From CAWDMN01 sp963803155 (GTDB lineage Bacteria > Acidobacteriota > Terriglobia > Versatilivoradales > Versatilivoraceae): DNA of 64,000 nucleotides. The stretch's first letter is position 1. Each line of letters opens with the position of its first letter. Position numbers and translations under genes: made by a program. The notes beneath the pieces are model-generated. The model saw nothing but the letters and a program-made list of their open reading frames with translations. It was not told the origin of the DNA and ran no database searches. Of the stretch, positions 19,121 through 27,905 are shown one piece after another. The stretch lies in NCBI GenBank assembly GCA_963803155.1, contig CAWDMN010000052.1, positions 83,289 through 147,288 of the forward strand. The letters run 5' to 3'.

Positions 19121-19981
19121 ATGATGAAAAATTTGGAAAAACAGTCTTTAATCGGAGTTGATTTGGGGGGAACCAATGTCCGCGCGGGTTTGGTGCGAGA
19201 AGGGCGGCTCGAATCTTCCCAATCAAAGCGAATTAATGCTCAAGGCACAATGGAGGAGGTTTTCGAGGAGATTGCTGCCGTGATCGATTCCGTTGCCTCT
19301 TCTCCAATTGCGGCAATCGGTGTCGGTGTCCCTTCAGTGGTGGATGTCGAGAAGGGAATTGTCTACGACACTTTGAACATCCCATCCTGGACGGAAGTTC
19401 CCGTCAAAGCCATGTTGGAAGACCGGTTTCATGTGCCGGCTTATGTCAACAATGACGCCAACTGTTTTGTGCTGGGAGAAAAATATTTCGGAAAGGCAAA
19501 AGGGCTCAAAAATGTCGTGGGAATTGTCGTCGGGACGGGCCTGGGGGCCGGCATTATCATGAATGGACAGCTCTGCTGCGGCAGCCATTGCGGCGCCGGA
19601 GAATTTGGCGTGATGCCTTTTCGGGACGGGATCGTGGAAAACTACGTAGGGGGACAATTCTTTCAGCGCTTTTACACTAGCTCCGGAGAAGTCTTCATGG
19701 AAAGAGCCAAAGCCGGGGATCTTGAGGCTCTAAAAGCTTTCCGGGAGTTCGGGGCCATCTTCGGAGAAATCATCCAGATTGTTATGTACTCCGTGGATCC
19801 TGAAATGATTGTTTTGGGCGGTTCTGTGAGCAAATCTTTCGAGTTCTATAAAGAGAGTCTCCGGGATTCCTTGCGAAATTTTCTCTATCCGCGCTCGGCC
19901 CGGGATTTGCGCATCGAGGTCTCTGAAATTGAGCAGGGCGCTATCTTGGGCGCGGCTGCCCTCTGCCTGGAGGGGATCTAG
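19121..19981 (+). CDS. ROK-family sugar kinase (glucokinase-like)
   Basis: 286 residues starting at the ATGATG at 19121, with GAGAGGAA about 12 nt upstream; a TTG at 19100 is less likely. The phosphate-1 motif DLGGTN (14-19) and a GTGLGAGIIMNG stretch are typical of the ROK fold. ROK kinases normally carry a zinc site (HX10CXCGX2GCXE). Here the corresponding region reads GAGEFGVMPFRDGIVENYVG, lacking the His and all three Cys of the finger. The fold should still bind ATP and a hexose. No helix-turn-helix is present, so this is a kinase rather than a ROK repressor. It likely phosphorylates the sugar handled by the upstream cluster. Confidence 0.85.
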   Translation: MMKNLEKQSLIGVDLGGTNVRAGLVREGRLESSQSKRINAQGTMEEVFEEIAAVIDSVASSPIAAIGVGVPSVVDVEKGIVYDTLNIPSWTEVPVKAMLEDRFHVPAYVNNDANCFVLGEKYFGKAKGLKNVVGIVVGTGLGAGIIMNGQLCCGSHCGAGEFGVMPFRDGIVENYVGGQFFQRFYTSSGEVFMERAKAGDLEALKAFREFGAIFGEIIQIVMYSVDPEMIVLGGSVSKSFEFYKESLRDSLRNFLYPRSARDLRIEVSEIEQGAILGAAALCLEGI

Positions 19982-20111
19982 GATCTGGTTGGTTTTAGGC
20001 CATACCGAGTTGCTTCACGCCTGGTGCCGAAGCTTCAAAAAAAGGAAGGGCAAACTCCCGTTTAGGCGGACTCCGCCTGGCGAGCCACGCGCGCGTGCCA
20101 CGCCTACCCAG

Positions 20112-20195
20112 GCCGCTTCGGCGGGGGAGCCTCACCCTCCCCCCCGGCCGGCTTTTACTCAGTCCCGCCGATTAGCGCGACTGGTTCACCCTGTC
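20112..20195 (-). repeat. Dispersed intergenic repeat A, copy 2
   Basis: Read on the minus strand it begins GACAGGGTGAACCAGTCGCG and keeps the same order of blocks as copy 1 (GCGCTAATC, AAGCCGG, AGGGTGAGGCT, AAGCGG). It is therefore an inverted copy about 11.8 kb from copy 1. Confidence 0.6.
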
Positions 20196-20380
20196 GTACT
20201 TTGAATTTCACCCTCCCCTTCCTGCATGCTTCAAACCTCTTTTGGACTGCATTTTTTCCAAGCAGAATCTGCTCTATTGCCTTTATTGAGATTAATCAAG
20301 GGGCTCTGCGACTTGTGCCATTTTTTATGCCAGGTTGCGGAAACACTCTCTTCGGTTCGGGTGATGTCGGTTGGGGTCGA

Positions 20381-20410
20381 TTGACAACGGACCTTCAGAT
20401 TCGGTAGCAT
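20381..20410 (+). promoter_or_regulatory. Candidate sigma70 promoter for ribA
   Basis: TTGACA at 20381-20386 and TAGCAT at 20405-20410 are separated by 18 bases. The start codon lies about 90 bases downstream. I see no FMN riboswitch core in the leader. Confidence 0.45.
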
Positions 20411-20502
20411 GGACTGTTTTGAGGGGCGATTTCTAAAGGGGAGCAGGCCGCATTTTTACAATTGATTTCTCCGCCCTTTTTCCCTAGGCAGGAATGATAA
20501 AG

Positions 20503-21102
20503 ATGCAAATTAAGCGGATGGCAGCCTCGATGTTGCCGACAAAATTCGGGCGATTTAGGATTATCGGTTACGAAGTGCAGGATCAGAAAGTGAAGACTTC
20601 CTACGTGGTCCTCATCAAAGGGGGAATAAATCCCGCCAAGAAAATCTTGGTTCGAATTCATTCCCAATGTTTGACGGGAGATGTATTTGGATCAATCCGG
20701 TGTGATTGTGGCGACCAATTGCATCGCGCCATGCGACTGATTCACCAGGAAGGACAGGGCGTGCTCATTTATCATCCGGAAGAGGGCCGGGGGATCGGCC
20801 TCCTCAACAAACTTCTGGCGTACGAATTGCAGGATCGAGGTGCAGACACCGTCGAGGCAAACCGGAAATTGGGATTTCAGGCCGATGAACGGGACTATGC
20901 GGCTTGTGCGGAAATCCTCAAAGACTTGGGTATTTTCAAAGTGCGGTTACTCTCCAACAATCCCCACAAACTCATATCTTTGAAACAAGCTGGACTGAAA
21001 ACCGTGGAGCGTGTGCCTCTGGAGATATCGCCCCGCCGCTCCACCGCTCGCTATTTGAAAACGAAAAAGGAAAAGATGGGGCATCTCTTAATAAAAGTTT
21101 AA
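20503..21102 (+). CDS. ribA: GTP cyclohydrolase II
   Basis: 199 residues, matching stand-alone RibA (about 196). It opens ring C8 of GTP to form the pyrimidine precursor of riboflavin. Zinc ligands are visible as SQCLTGDVFGSIRCDCGDQL (Cys, then C-x-C). The GRGIGL and TVEANRKLGF motifs and the RLLSNNPHK substrate region follow. The start at 20503 (MQIKRMAASMLPT) aligns with the usual N-terminus; the ATG at 20494 is an alternative. There is no fused DHBP synthase domain. The other riboflavin gene in the window is ribH at 46.7 kb, so riboflavin genes are scattered. Confidence 0.95.
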   Translation: MQIKRMAASMLPTKFGRFRIIGYEVQDQKVKTSYVVLIKGGINPAKKILVRIHSQCLTGDVFGSIRCDCGDQLHRAMRLIHQEGQGVLIYHPEEGRGIGLLNKLLAYELQDRGADTVEANRKLGFQADERDYAACAEILKDLGIFKVRLLSNNPHKLISLKQAGLKTVERVPLEISPRRSTARYLKTKKEKMGHLLIKV

Positions 21103-21265
21103 TCTTTCTTTTGCCTGGAAAAGGCGGGTGAATCCGCCGATGAGAGAGCCTTCCATCATTGCCGGGCTTTCTGCCAATTTTGTTTCCGGAGAATCCAAGG
21201 TTTGAAGGTTTCCAAACCCGCCTTGCTTGGCCTTTTTCCGGTTGCGCTCAAGGTAATCCCACGGA

Positions 21266-22675
21266 ATGAAATGCATGTCCTCCATATTTTCGACAAGGAT
21301 CATTCCCCTAGGGTTGGGTTTTGTTTTGCTGGGATTTCTCTTGTTGAAGTCTTCAATGAACGAACCTCACCTTTCGCCCTCCTCCCTTTTTGCATCAGCG
21401 GCTGATAATCCTGGTCCGATGCCCTCGACTGAATCTGGCCATGCCGATGTTCCCACGATTTTGCTCTCGATGGTAATTCTTCTTTTTGCCGGCAAAGCCG
21501 GAGGCGACCTATTTGAAAGGATTAAACAGCCATCTGTCCTGGGTGAATTGGTTGTGGGGATCATCTTGGGAAATCTTGCTCTGGCGGGATATCATGGACT
21601 TGATTACCTGAAGGCAAATGAAATCCTCCATGTCTTAGCTGAAATTGGCGTGATTCTCCTGCTTTTTGAGGTGGGCTTGGAATCTAATATAAAGCAAATG
21701 TTGGATGTCGGCCTCTCCTCCTTCCTGGTGGCGCTGTTGGGAGTTATCACACCCCTGCTGTTGGGATGGGGAGTGAGTGCTTATTTTTTGCCCGCGGCTG
21801 ATGGCCTTGTGCATGTCTTTATTGGAGCAACTTTGGCGGCCACGAGTGTCGGTTTGACGGCGCGGGTTTTGCGTGATTTGGGCAGAATCGACACCAAAGA
21901 AGCTCGGATAATACTAGGCGCGGCCGTAATTGACGATGTGATGGGATTGGTTTTGCTCGCCGTGGTCAGCGGGATCATCGTCAGTGCCACCCGAAATGGG
22001 ACAGGGCTCTCTTTTATCGATATCGGATTCATTATCGGGAAAGCGATCCTCTTTCTGCTCTTGTCGGTATGGATAGGGCAAAAGCTCTCTCCGAAAATGT
22101 TTAAGCTGGCTGCCCTGTTTCGCGTCAATGGAATGCTCTTGGTGACCAGCATTTCGTTTTGTTTTTTCCTTTCCTACTTGTCCAGTCAAATGGGTCTCGC
22201 GCCGATTGTCGGAGCTTTTGCGGCCGGACTTGTGCTGGATCCCTTCCATTATGAGAATTTAAAATCGCGCGGCCCAGCCACGATTGAAGAGCTGATTTCA
22301 CCGCTTACGACTCTCCTGGTTCCGATTTTTTTCGTCCTGATGGGCCTGCGAGTGAATCTGGCCGCTTTTGCGGATTCTCAGCTGCTGTTATTTGCGGGAA
22401 TGCTGACGGTGGCGGCGATTGCAGGGAAACAAGTTTGCGCCCTGGGCGTCCTGGAAAGAGGCCTGGACCGGATATCCGTGGGGATTGGAATGATTCCCCG
22501 GGGGGAAGTCGGATTGATTTTCGCGGGCATCGGTTCCACCATGGTCTTGAAGGGATTGCCAGTGATCAGTCCTGCCACTTATTCCGCGGTGGTCATTATG
22601 GTGATGATCTCGACCCTGGTGACCCCGCCTTTATTGAAAATCTCCCTTTCGCGAGGAACTCGCAAACGCGAGTGA
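21266..22675 (+). CDS. CPA2-family cation:proton antiporter (Kef/NapA type)
   Basis: 469 residues, about 12-13 hydrophobic segments. Family marks are visible: KQPSVLGELVVGIILGN near the N-terminus, EIGVILLLFEVGLE, then ATSVGLTARVLRDLG and GAAVIDDVMGL, whose Asp residues sit in the ion path. There is no C-terminal TrkA-N/RCK domain, so it is the short form without NAD-linked gating. An N-terminal hydrophobic segment (about 10-28) may be an extra helix or signal. ATG 21266; ATG 21275 is an alternative start. It exchanges Na+ or K+ for H+ in the inner membrane. Confidence 0.88.
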   Translation: MKCMSSIFSTRIIPLGLGFVLLGFLLLKSSMNEPHLSPSSLFASAADNPGPMPSTESGHADVPTILLSMVILLFAGKAGGDLFERIKQPSVLGELVVGIILGNLALAGYHGLDYLKANEILHVLAEIGVILLLFEVGLESNIKQMLDVGLSSFLVALLGVITPLLLGWGVSAYFLPAADGLVHVFIGATLAATSVGLTARVLRDLGRIDTKEARIILGAAVIDDVMGLVLLAVVSGIIVSATRNGTGLSFIDIGFIIGKAILFLLLSVWIGQKLSPKMFKLAALFRVNGMLLVTSISFCFFLSYLSSQMGLAPIVGAFAAGLVLDPFHYENLKSRGPATIEELISPLTTLLVPIFFVLMGLRVNLAAFADSQLLLFAGMLTVAAIAGKQVCALGVLERGLDRISVGIGMIPRGEVGLIFAGIGSTMVLKGLPVISPATYSAVVIMVMISTLVTPPLLKISLSRGTRKRE

Positions 22676-22815
22676 ATTCGGGAGTGTCCAATCTATTTCT
22701 CCGATTCTCAGGATGTTGATTTTTGGGGAAGACTCTTCCACCTCATTCTTGTTTTTGATCTGCGGTAGGAAGGAGAGAATTGGAAGCAGCAGGTTGACCA
22801 AATCCCCCACCAGAC

Positions 22816-23355
22816 ATGGTGATTATGACAAGCAACCAGCAAAAAATAATCCTGGGCGGAATGATTTTGGGAATTTGTCTAGTGTTGGGCTGGGTTTTAG
22901 ACCGGAAGGAAGAACCAGGGGGAGCCATAACGGAAGGAAGCTCGTTGCCGGCTTGGTCCTTCACCGATGCCAACGGACAATTACACCGATTCAGCGAATT
23001 TCGAGGCCAAGTTTTGCTGATTAATTTTTGGGCCACCTGGTGTCCTCCTTGCATTGAAGAGCTACCGTCGCTGAACGCTTTGGCACAGACCCTGAAGGGA
23101 ACTCGGATTGTTTTTCTTACTTTCAGCGCCGATGATTCCTGGACCCCGGTTCGTGATTTGTTAAGCCGTCAAGACTATCGATTACCGGTCTATGACGACT
23201 TTCAACGCGGACTGGCGAAGCAGTTTGGCACCTTTAAATATCCGGAGACTTACATTGCCGACAAATCCGGCATTGTCAGACTTAAAGTCATTGGGGGGGC
23301 CAACTGGATGTCTCCAGAAAAGGTGGCTTTCATAAGAAGGCTTGCCACGGAATGA
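22816..23355 (+). CDS. TlpA-like membrane-anchored thioredoxin
   Basis: 179 residues. A single N-terminal membrane anchor (IILGGMILGICLVLGWVL) is followed by a periplasmic thioredoxin fold with the redox motif WATWCPPC and the cis-Pro region near KYPETYIADKSG. It probably reduces disulfides in periplasmic proteins or during cytochrome maturation, but no ccm/res genes are adjacent. ATG at 22816; a second in-frame ATG at 22825 is possible. It is followed by an IS701 element about 130 bases downstream. Confidence 0.88.
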   Translation: MVIMTSNQQKIILGGMILGICLVLGWVLDRKEEPGGAITEGSSLPAWSFTDANGQLHRFSEFRGQVLLINFWATWCPPCIEELPSLNALAQTLKGTRIVFLTFSADDSWTPVRDLLSRQDYRLPVYDDFQRGLAKQFGTFKYPETYIADKSGIVRLKVIGGANWMSPEKVAFIRRLATE

Positions 23356-23482
23356 CGTTTCAGCTTTCAGGATGGCCGAGGGCTGAACCATTAGGCAGAA
23401 CAGCTGGCTTTGCGGCTTGAATCATTCCATACACATTTCCAAAAGGTTCACTCAATCACCAGACATTTTCTTTTTTAGTAAC

Positions 23483-23498
23483 TACTACTACGTTAAGT
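23483..23498 (+). repeat. Left terminal inverted repeat of the IS701 element
   Basis: TACTACTACGTTAAGT, identical in reverse complement to 24860-24875. Confidence 0.9.
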
Positions 23499-23602
23499 GA
23501 GAACATCTTTTCTTGACCCGCTGCTTGCTGGAGAATCGAAAACCACACAACGGGCAGGAGCCAAACATGCGGATCAAGACTTGTTGTAAGCAGCGACGCA
23601 CC

Positions 23603-24817
23603 TCAGGCAAAGTCATGGGCAGAGTTTTTTTTATTGCGTTGCCGTTCCAACAACAAGAACGCATAGGCCAAACAGACCAGAGTAACATGGTGATGCCATC
23701 CTTGCCATCCGCGTCCTTCGTAATGATCCAGCCCCAATTCTTCTTTCAGCTGTTGGTAATTTTGCTCCACGCGCCAGCGCAACTTCGCCAAGCGCACCAG
23801 GCGCTTCAGCGAGGTCTGAGCCGGCAGGGTGGAAAACCAGTACTGGGTGGGAGCCGGTTCCTCCGCCGGCCACTCGATCAGCAGCCCGACCTCTTCCAAT
23901 TCGGCGTCATTGCGGAGGTGACCATGGGCCGGTTGGACCCGCAGAGCCGTGAAGCGGCTTCTTTTCGGCCCTTTGCTTCCTTCTCGCCAGTGCACCTTTT
24001 TCCAGGCACTCGGCGGCAGCGCAGCCGCCAGCCCCTCCAGCGAGGAGGGTTTTCCTTCATAACGGAGGGCGGGCGGACGGCCCTGGCCTGCCTTACGGGG
24101 CGGCTGAACCCGGCGAGTCGGCTCCCGCCAGATGGCCGTATTGGGATCGACTCCGACCACATACGGAAGTTGGCGGTCCGCCAAACCTTGTCGGAATTCG
24201 GTATTTCTTCCATAGGCCACGTCGGCCAACACGGGCAGCTTCGGGATCCCCCAGGCCAGCAATTGATCAATCAAGGTCAACGCCAATTCCGGTTTGGTTC
24301 GGAACGGCGTGGGATCGGGGACCCCCGCTTTGCGGCAGCGCTCGGGATTGTCGATCCACTCTTGAGGAAGATACAACGCCCAGTCCAGAGGCACGCTTTG
24401 CTCTTCCGTGGTCAAGTGAATCGATACGGCAATCTGGCAGTTGCCCACCTTTCCCAAGGTTCCCGAATACTGCCGGGCCACCCCCACCGATTCTTGGCCT
24501 TGTTTGGGGAACCCCGTATCATCAATGATCCAGCCCGCCAACGGCACCAGCGCCTCCAGCATGCGCTGCGCCAATTGCGCGCGGACCGGCTCCCAGGCCC
24601 AGGGACTCTGCCCAACAAATTGCTGCAAGGCTTGAACGTTTCCTCCCGGAACGCGAGTCGCCAGCGGCTCGATGGATTTCCTTTCTCCGTCCAGCAGCAA
24701 TCCCTGCACATAGAGAGCTCCGTGCTCACGGCGCTCCGACCGACCAAGAGCAGCCAGCAGTTCGGCCATGAAGACTTCCAAACGGGCACCACATTCCTGC
24801 AATTGTTTTTCGTTCAT
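23603..24817 (-). CDS. IS701-family DDE transposase
   Basis: 404 residues, usual for the family, with no frameshift. Catalytic regions are visible: IIDDTGFPKQGQESVGVARQ (Asp at about 99/100), LADVAYG (second Asp, about residue 207), and the Glu of EELGLDHYEGRGWQGWHHH near the C-terminus. GTLGKVGNCQIAVS is an IS701 hallmark. The coding frame is intact, so the element may be active. Confidence 0.95.
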   Translation of the reverse strand: MNEKQLQECGARLEVFMAELLAALGRSERREHGALYVQGLLLDGERKSIEPLATRVPGGNVQALQQFVGQSPWAWEPVRAQLAQRMLEALVPLAGWIIDDTGFPKQGQESVGVARQYSGTLGKVGNCQIAVSIHLTTEEQSVPLDWALYLPQEWIDNPERCRKAGVPDPTPFRTKPELALTLIDQLLAWGIPKLPVLADVAYGRNTEFRQGLADRQLPYVVGVDPNTAIWREPTRRVQPPRKAGQGRPPALRYEGKPSSLEGLAAALPPSAWKKVHWREGSKGPKRSRFTALRVQPAHGHLRNDAELEEVGLLIEWPAEEPAPTQYWFSTLPAQTSLKRLVRLAKLRWRVEQNYQQLKEELGLDHYEGRGWQGWHHHVTLVCLAYAFLLLERQRNKKNSAHDFA

Positions 24818-24859
24818 GCTTCCGCAGCGTAAAGAAAAATCGCGCGAAAGTCAACTTTT

Positions 24860-24875
24860 ACTTAACGTAGTAGTA
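24860..24875 (-). repeat. Right terminal inverted repeat of the IS701 element
   Basis: Reads ACTTAACGTAGTAGTA on the plus strand, the exact reverse complement of the left end. Confidence 0.9.
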
Positions 24876-24885
24876 CTACTCAGGT

Positions 24886-25045
24886 AGACAGAATTCAGGA
24901 GTCAGAATCCAGAATGGCCTACGAATTAGCCTCCAAAAGATTGCGCCAAAAACTTATGAGCCTTTTGCCACGCCACAAGAGCATCAAATCTCGTTGCTGG
25001 CGTGTTCATTCTGGCTGCTGAAATCTCGCTTCTGGCTACAAGCTG
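24886..25045. repeat. Low-complexity CAGAAT/TTCTGGCT-type intergenic repeat
   Basis: Just right of the IS are CAGAATTCAGGAGTCAGAAT and CCAGAATGG, then after about 100 bases TTCATTCTGGCTGCTGAA and TTCTGGCTAC, which are partly their inverse. This looks like a degenerate inverted-repeat element (MITE-like) rather than a gene. Confidence 0.35.
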
Positions 25046-25087
25046 AGTAGTCACTTTTTTTAAACTACAAAATCCGAGGAGGGCAGG

Positions 25088-26137
25088 ATGCGCTTATCGA
25101 ATGCGGTAATTCAAGGTCCTTATTTCCAAGACTTGATGGTTCAATCCCAGGCTGTGGAACGGACCCTGCAAGCCTTGCGCGCTCAAAGAGAATTCTCTCA
25201 ATTTTTAGAAGGGACTATTGGGCGAAATCCCCGCAGAATCGTATTGACGGGAATGGGATCTTCCTTCCATGCCCTGCACCCCCTGCATTTGCGGCTCATT
25301 GCGCGCGGTTGGAGCAGCCTGATGGCGGAAACCGCTGAGTTGATCCATTATCAGCAAAACTTATTGGATTCTGAAACTCCGGTCATTGCCGTTTCCCAAT
25401 CAGGCGCCAGCGTGGAGATTATCCGGCTTTTGGAAATTGCTGGACATGCCATTCCGGTCATTGGAGTAACCAATACGCCTGGAAGCCCCTTAGCGACAAA
25501 AGCTCGATCTATATTATTTACCGCCGCCGGGGAAGAATATACCGTATCCTGCAAAACATATTTGGCCACCATAATGGCACTGGAATGGTTGGGATGTCTG
25601 CTCACTCGAGAAGGAACCGCCCGATGCGAAGCTGTTTTGGCTGAAGCGGCGGCTCCGATTCAACAATATCTCTCGGCCTGGGCGTCGCATGTGGATCGGT
25701 TGAGTGAGTTCTTGATGGATGTAAAAACTCTTTACCTGGTGGGACGGGGAGCATCACTGGCGGCAGCCGGCACCGGAGGATTAATCATAAAAGAATCGAC
25801 TCATCAACAAGCCGAAGGAATGAGCTGTGCCTCCTTTCGCCATGGCCCCATGGAGATGTTAAGCCAGGAGGTGTTCGTTCTGATTTTTGCAGGCGCCGCG
25901 AAGACCCGGCAATTGAATGAAAATCTTCTGGAAGAGGTGAAATCCATGGGAGGGCGCGTTGCCTTGGTTGGCGGAGAGAATCCACCGAGCGTGTTTGGTC
26001 TGCCGCATGAAGCGGAGGAACTGCGTCCGCTGATGGAAATCCTGCCGGTGGAAATGATCACTCTCGCCAGAGGTGCGCTATTAGGCCGGGAAGCGGGCCG
26101 CTTTGAACGGGCCAGCAAAGTGACCAGTAAGGAATAG
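25088..26137 (+). CDS. SIS-domain sugar isomerase, second copy
   Basis: 349 residues, two SIS domains without a glutaminase domain. GMGSS at 55-59, SQSGAS at 103-108 and SFRHGPMEML near residue 255 mark the two halves. ATG at 25088 follows GAGGAGGG, a strong ribosome site. It resembles the 14.9-kb SIS protein in architecture, but the sequences differ widely, so they are not a recent duplication. Likely an aldose/ketose isomerase or amino-sugar deaminase acting on a phosphosugar. Confidence 0.8.
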   Translation: MRLSNAVIQGPYFQDLMVQSQAVERTLQALRAQREFSQFLEGTIGRNPRRIVLTGMGSSFHALHPLHLRLIARGWSSLMAETAELIHYQQNLLDSETPVIAVSQSGASVEIIRLLEIAGHAIPVIGVTNTPGSPLATKARSILFTAAGEEYTVSCKTYLATIMALEWLGCLLTREGTARCEAVLAEAAAPIQQYLSAWASHVDRLSEFLMDVKTLYLVGRGASLAAAGTGGLIIKESTHQQAEGMSCASFRHGPMEMLSQEVFVLIFAGAAKTRQLNENLLEEVKSMGGRVALVGGENPPSVFGLPHEAEELRPLMEILPVEMITLARGALLGREAGRFERASKVTSKE

Positions 26138-26230
26138 AGGTCGCGAGACTTCTCCCGGCTTGGAGCCATCATTGGCTGCAGAGGGAGAAGACACAACCCA
26201 AAAAAGGGAGCAACCACTCATAACTTGGTT

Positions 26231-26319
26231 TGCTTGAGCCGCAAAAGTCGATGACTTTGAGTCAAGTCATGGAATGGGAATCAATAAGTCCCCCATAGTG
26301 TGAGACGAAGTCTCGCTAG
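26231..26319 (+). repeat. Dispersed intergenic repeat C, copy 1
   Basis: The modules TTGAGCCGCAAAAGTCGATGA (shown here in 20-odd bases; 26234-26254) and GAGACGAAGTCTCGCTAG (26302-26319) recur inverted at 37204-37254. The second module folds as GAGAC-GAA-GTCTC. In this copy a 41-base insert separates the modules; copy 2 has only about 3 bases. The surrounding 369-base gap (26138-26506) shows no gene. Confidence 0.6.
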
Positions 26320-26506
26320 GCCTTTTCTTTTCGACGGCAGAAGCAAATTGGCGAGACTTTCGCCGCCAGCGCAGATCCTTTTGTCATGCCACAAATGCAG
26401 AGTGTAAACGAGAGGTTGGCACTGCATTGCCGCCACCTTGAACACTCGCTATCACTCCGAGCTCCATAATTCAATCGCCGTTTCGAGGCGCGAGGAGAAG
26501 CCCCTC

Positions 26507-27817
26507 TTATAGAATGGACACTTCCGTGCTCTGCCACTCGCGAAAGCGCTCCAAAACGGAGCGGGGTGCTTCTACCTCGAGCAAAATCCCATTATCCGTG
26601 CAAGTTCTCGATATCACCCGGGAGCTGTCGTACAAACGGGACATGCTGGCGCTTTGGGCAAAAGAAAATTCGAACCGGCCCAAGGCCAAAGGATCGTATG
26701 CCAAAAGGGAGTCAATCTTCTCCAGTACCTTATCCAAACCAGTGCCCAGAACGGAGGAGATGAAAAGGGCATTCTCCCGAAGCAGCATTTGAGGCGGCCC
26801 ATTCAGCAAGTCCGTTTTATTATAGAGCTCGAGGATGGGCTTCTCCTTTATTTTAAGCTCTTCAAGAACCTGATATACCGCGGTTCTCTGCTGCTCGCAC
26901 AGCGGATTGGCCAGATCTATCACATGCAGGAGCAAACTGGCTTCCCGGACTTCTTCCAAGGTTGCATGAAAAGCCGAGATCAGCGTATGGGGCAATTTGT
27001 GGATGAATCCCACGGTGTCGGAAAGGATAATTTCCCGGCGCGAGGGAAGACGCAGCCGGCGCAGCAGTGGATCCAGCGTGGCAAATAACTGATCCGACGC
27101 AAAAGTTCCGGCATGGGTCAGCGCGTTAAAAAGCGTGGATTTCCCCGCATTGGTGTAACCCACTAGAGAAATCACGGGAACGGGAATAGAATCGCGGAAG
27201 GAACGGTGCAAATGCCGATGCTCCCGAACCCGCTCCAATTCCTCTTTGATCTTGTGGACTCGGCGCCGGATCTTGCGCTGATCCGCTTCCAGCTTGGTTT
27301 CTCCCGGGCCCCGGGTGCCGATGCCGCCGCCCAACCGAGATAGCTCAACTCCTTTTCCCGCCAGACGCGGCAGCAAATAATTCAACTGCGCCAACTCGAC
27401 CTGCAGCTTGCCTTCCCTGGTGCGGGCACGGTGCGCAAAGATGTCCAGGATCAATTGAGTCCGGTCAATCACTTTGGCATCGGTAGCGCGTTCTAGGTTG
27501 CGTTGCTGGGCCGGAGAAAGATTTTCATCGAAGATGACGGTTTGCGAATTATGCGCGGCGAGGGTTTCCTTCAATAGTTGCAGTTTCCCCGACCCTATAA
27601 AAAACGCGGGATCTATCTGCTCCCGCTCTTGCGTAATCCGGGCAACCACCTCTCCTCCGGCTGAGGCGGCCAGAAATGCCAGCTCGTCCAGCGATTCTTC
27701 CAGGGAGAGGGGGTGAGAACCCAGCAGAGGATTATGGGAAGAAGATTTTACGGCGCAGCCAACTAAGGTGATGCGTTCTTTACACGAGCCTTCTTGCTTC
27801 ATGGCATAATCAGACAT
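26507..27817 (-). CDS. hflX: Ribosome-splitting GTPase HflX
   Basis: 436 residues. The N-terminal HflX domain has IGSGKLQLLKE and FDENLSPAQQRNLE, then GGGIGTRGPGETKLE and a coiled-coil arm. The GTPase domain has Walker A GYTNAGKST, switch II DTVGFIHKLPH and NKTD. It splits stalled 70S ribosomes under stress. It is the third gene of miaA-hfq-hflX, the order found in Escherichia coli, and starts about 90 bases after hfq. ATG 27817 used; ATG 27802 is possible. Confidence 0.96.
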   Translation of the reverse strand: MSDYAMKQEGSCKERITLVGCAVKSSSHNPLLGSHPLSLEESLDELAFLAASAGGEVVARITQEREQIDPAFFIGSGKLQLLKETLAAHNSQTVIFDENLSPAQQRNLERATDAKVIDRTQLILDIFAHRARTREGKLQVELAQLNYLLPRLAGKGVELSRLGGGIGTRGPGETKLEADQRKIRRRVHKIKEELERVREHRHLHRSFRDSIPVPVISLVGYTNAGKSTLFNALTHAGTFASDQLFATLDPLLRRLRLPSRREIILSDTVGFIHKLPHTLISAFHATLEEVREASLLLHVIDLANPLCEQQRTAVYQVLEELKIKEKPILELYNKTDLLNGPPQMLLRENALFISSVLGTGLDKVLEKIDSLLAYDPLALGRFEFSFAQSASMSRLYDSSRVISRTCTDNGILLEVEAPRSVLERFREWQSTEVSIL

Positions 27818-27905
27818 CCCAAGATTGAATGCACGATTTGGTCAGAAAAGATTGATCCGCGCGCCGACTCTTCCCTGGCCTTTTTCGTCGAATTCTTTAC
27901 GGCGC

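Larger units (their letters stand above)
19982..20502. other. Intergenic stretch with repeat A copy 2 and a promoter candidate
   Basis: No gene is convincing in these 521 bases. They include GGCGGACTCCGCC near 20067, repeat A copy 2 (20112-20195), and a sigma70-like promoter at 20381-20410 ahead of ribA. Confidence 0.45.
23483..24875 (-). mobile_element. IS701-family insertion sequence, apparently complete
   Basis: A 1,393-bp element bounded by the 16-bp perfect terminal inverted repeat TACTACTACGTTAAGT (23483-23498 and, inverted, 24860-24875). It holds one transposase on the minus strand. The flanks are rich in CTA/ACT triplets, so the precise outer boundary and target duplication cannot be read with confidence. 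The element is clearly GC-richer than its surroundings, consistent with recent arrival. It lies in intergenic sequence and does not break a gene. Confidence 0.92.

Noticed and set aside
23513..24832. 439-codon frame on the strand opposite the transposase
   Set aside because: A GC-driven shadow of the IS701 transposase; no signature of its own.
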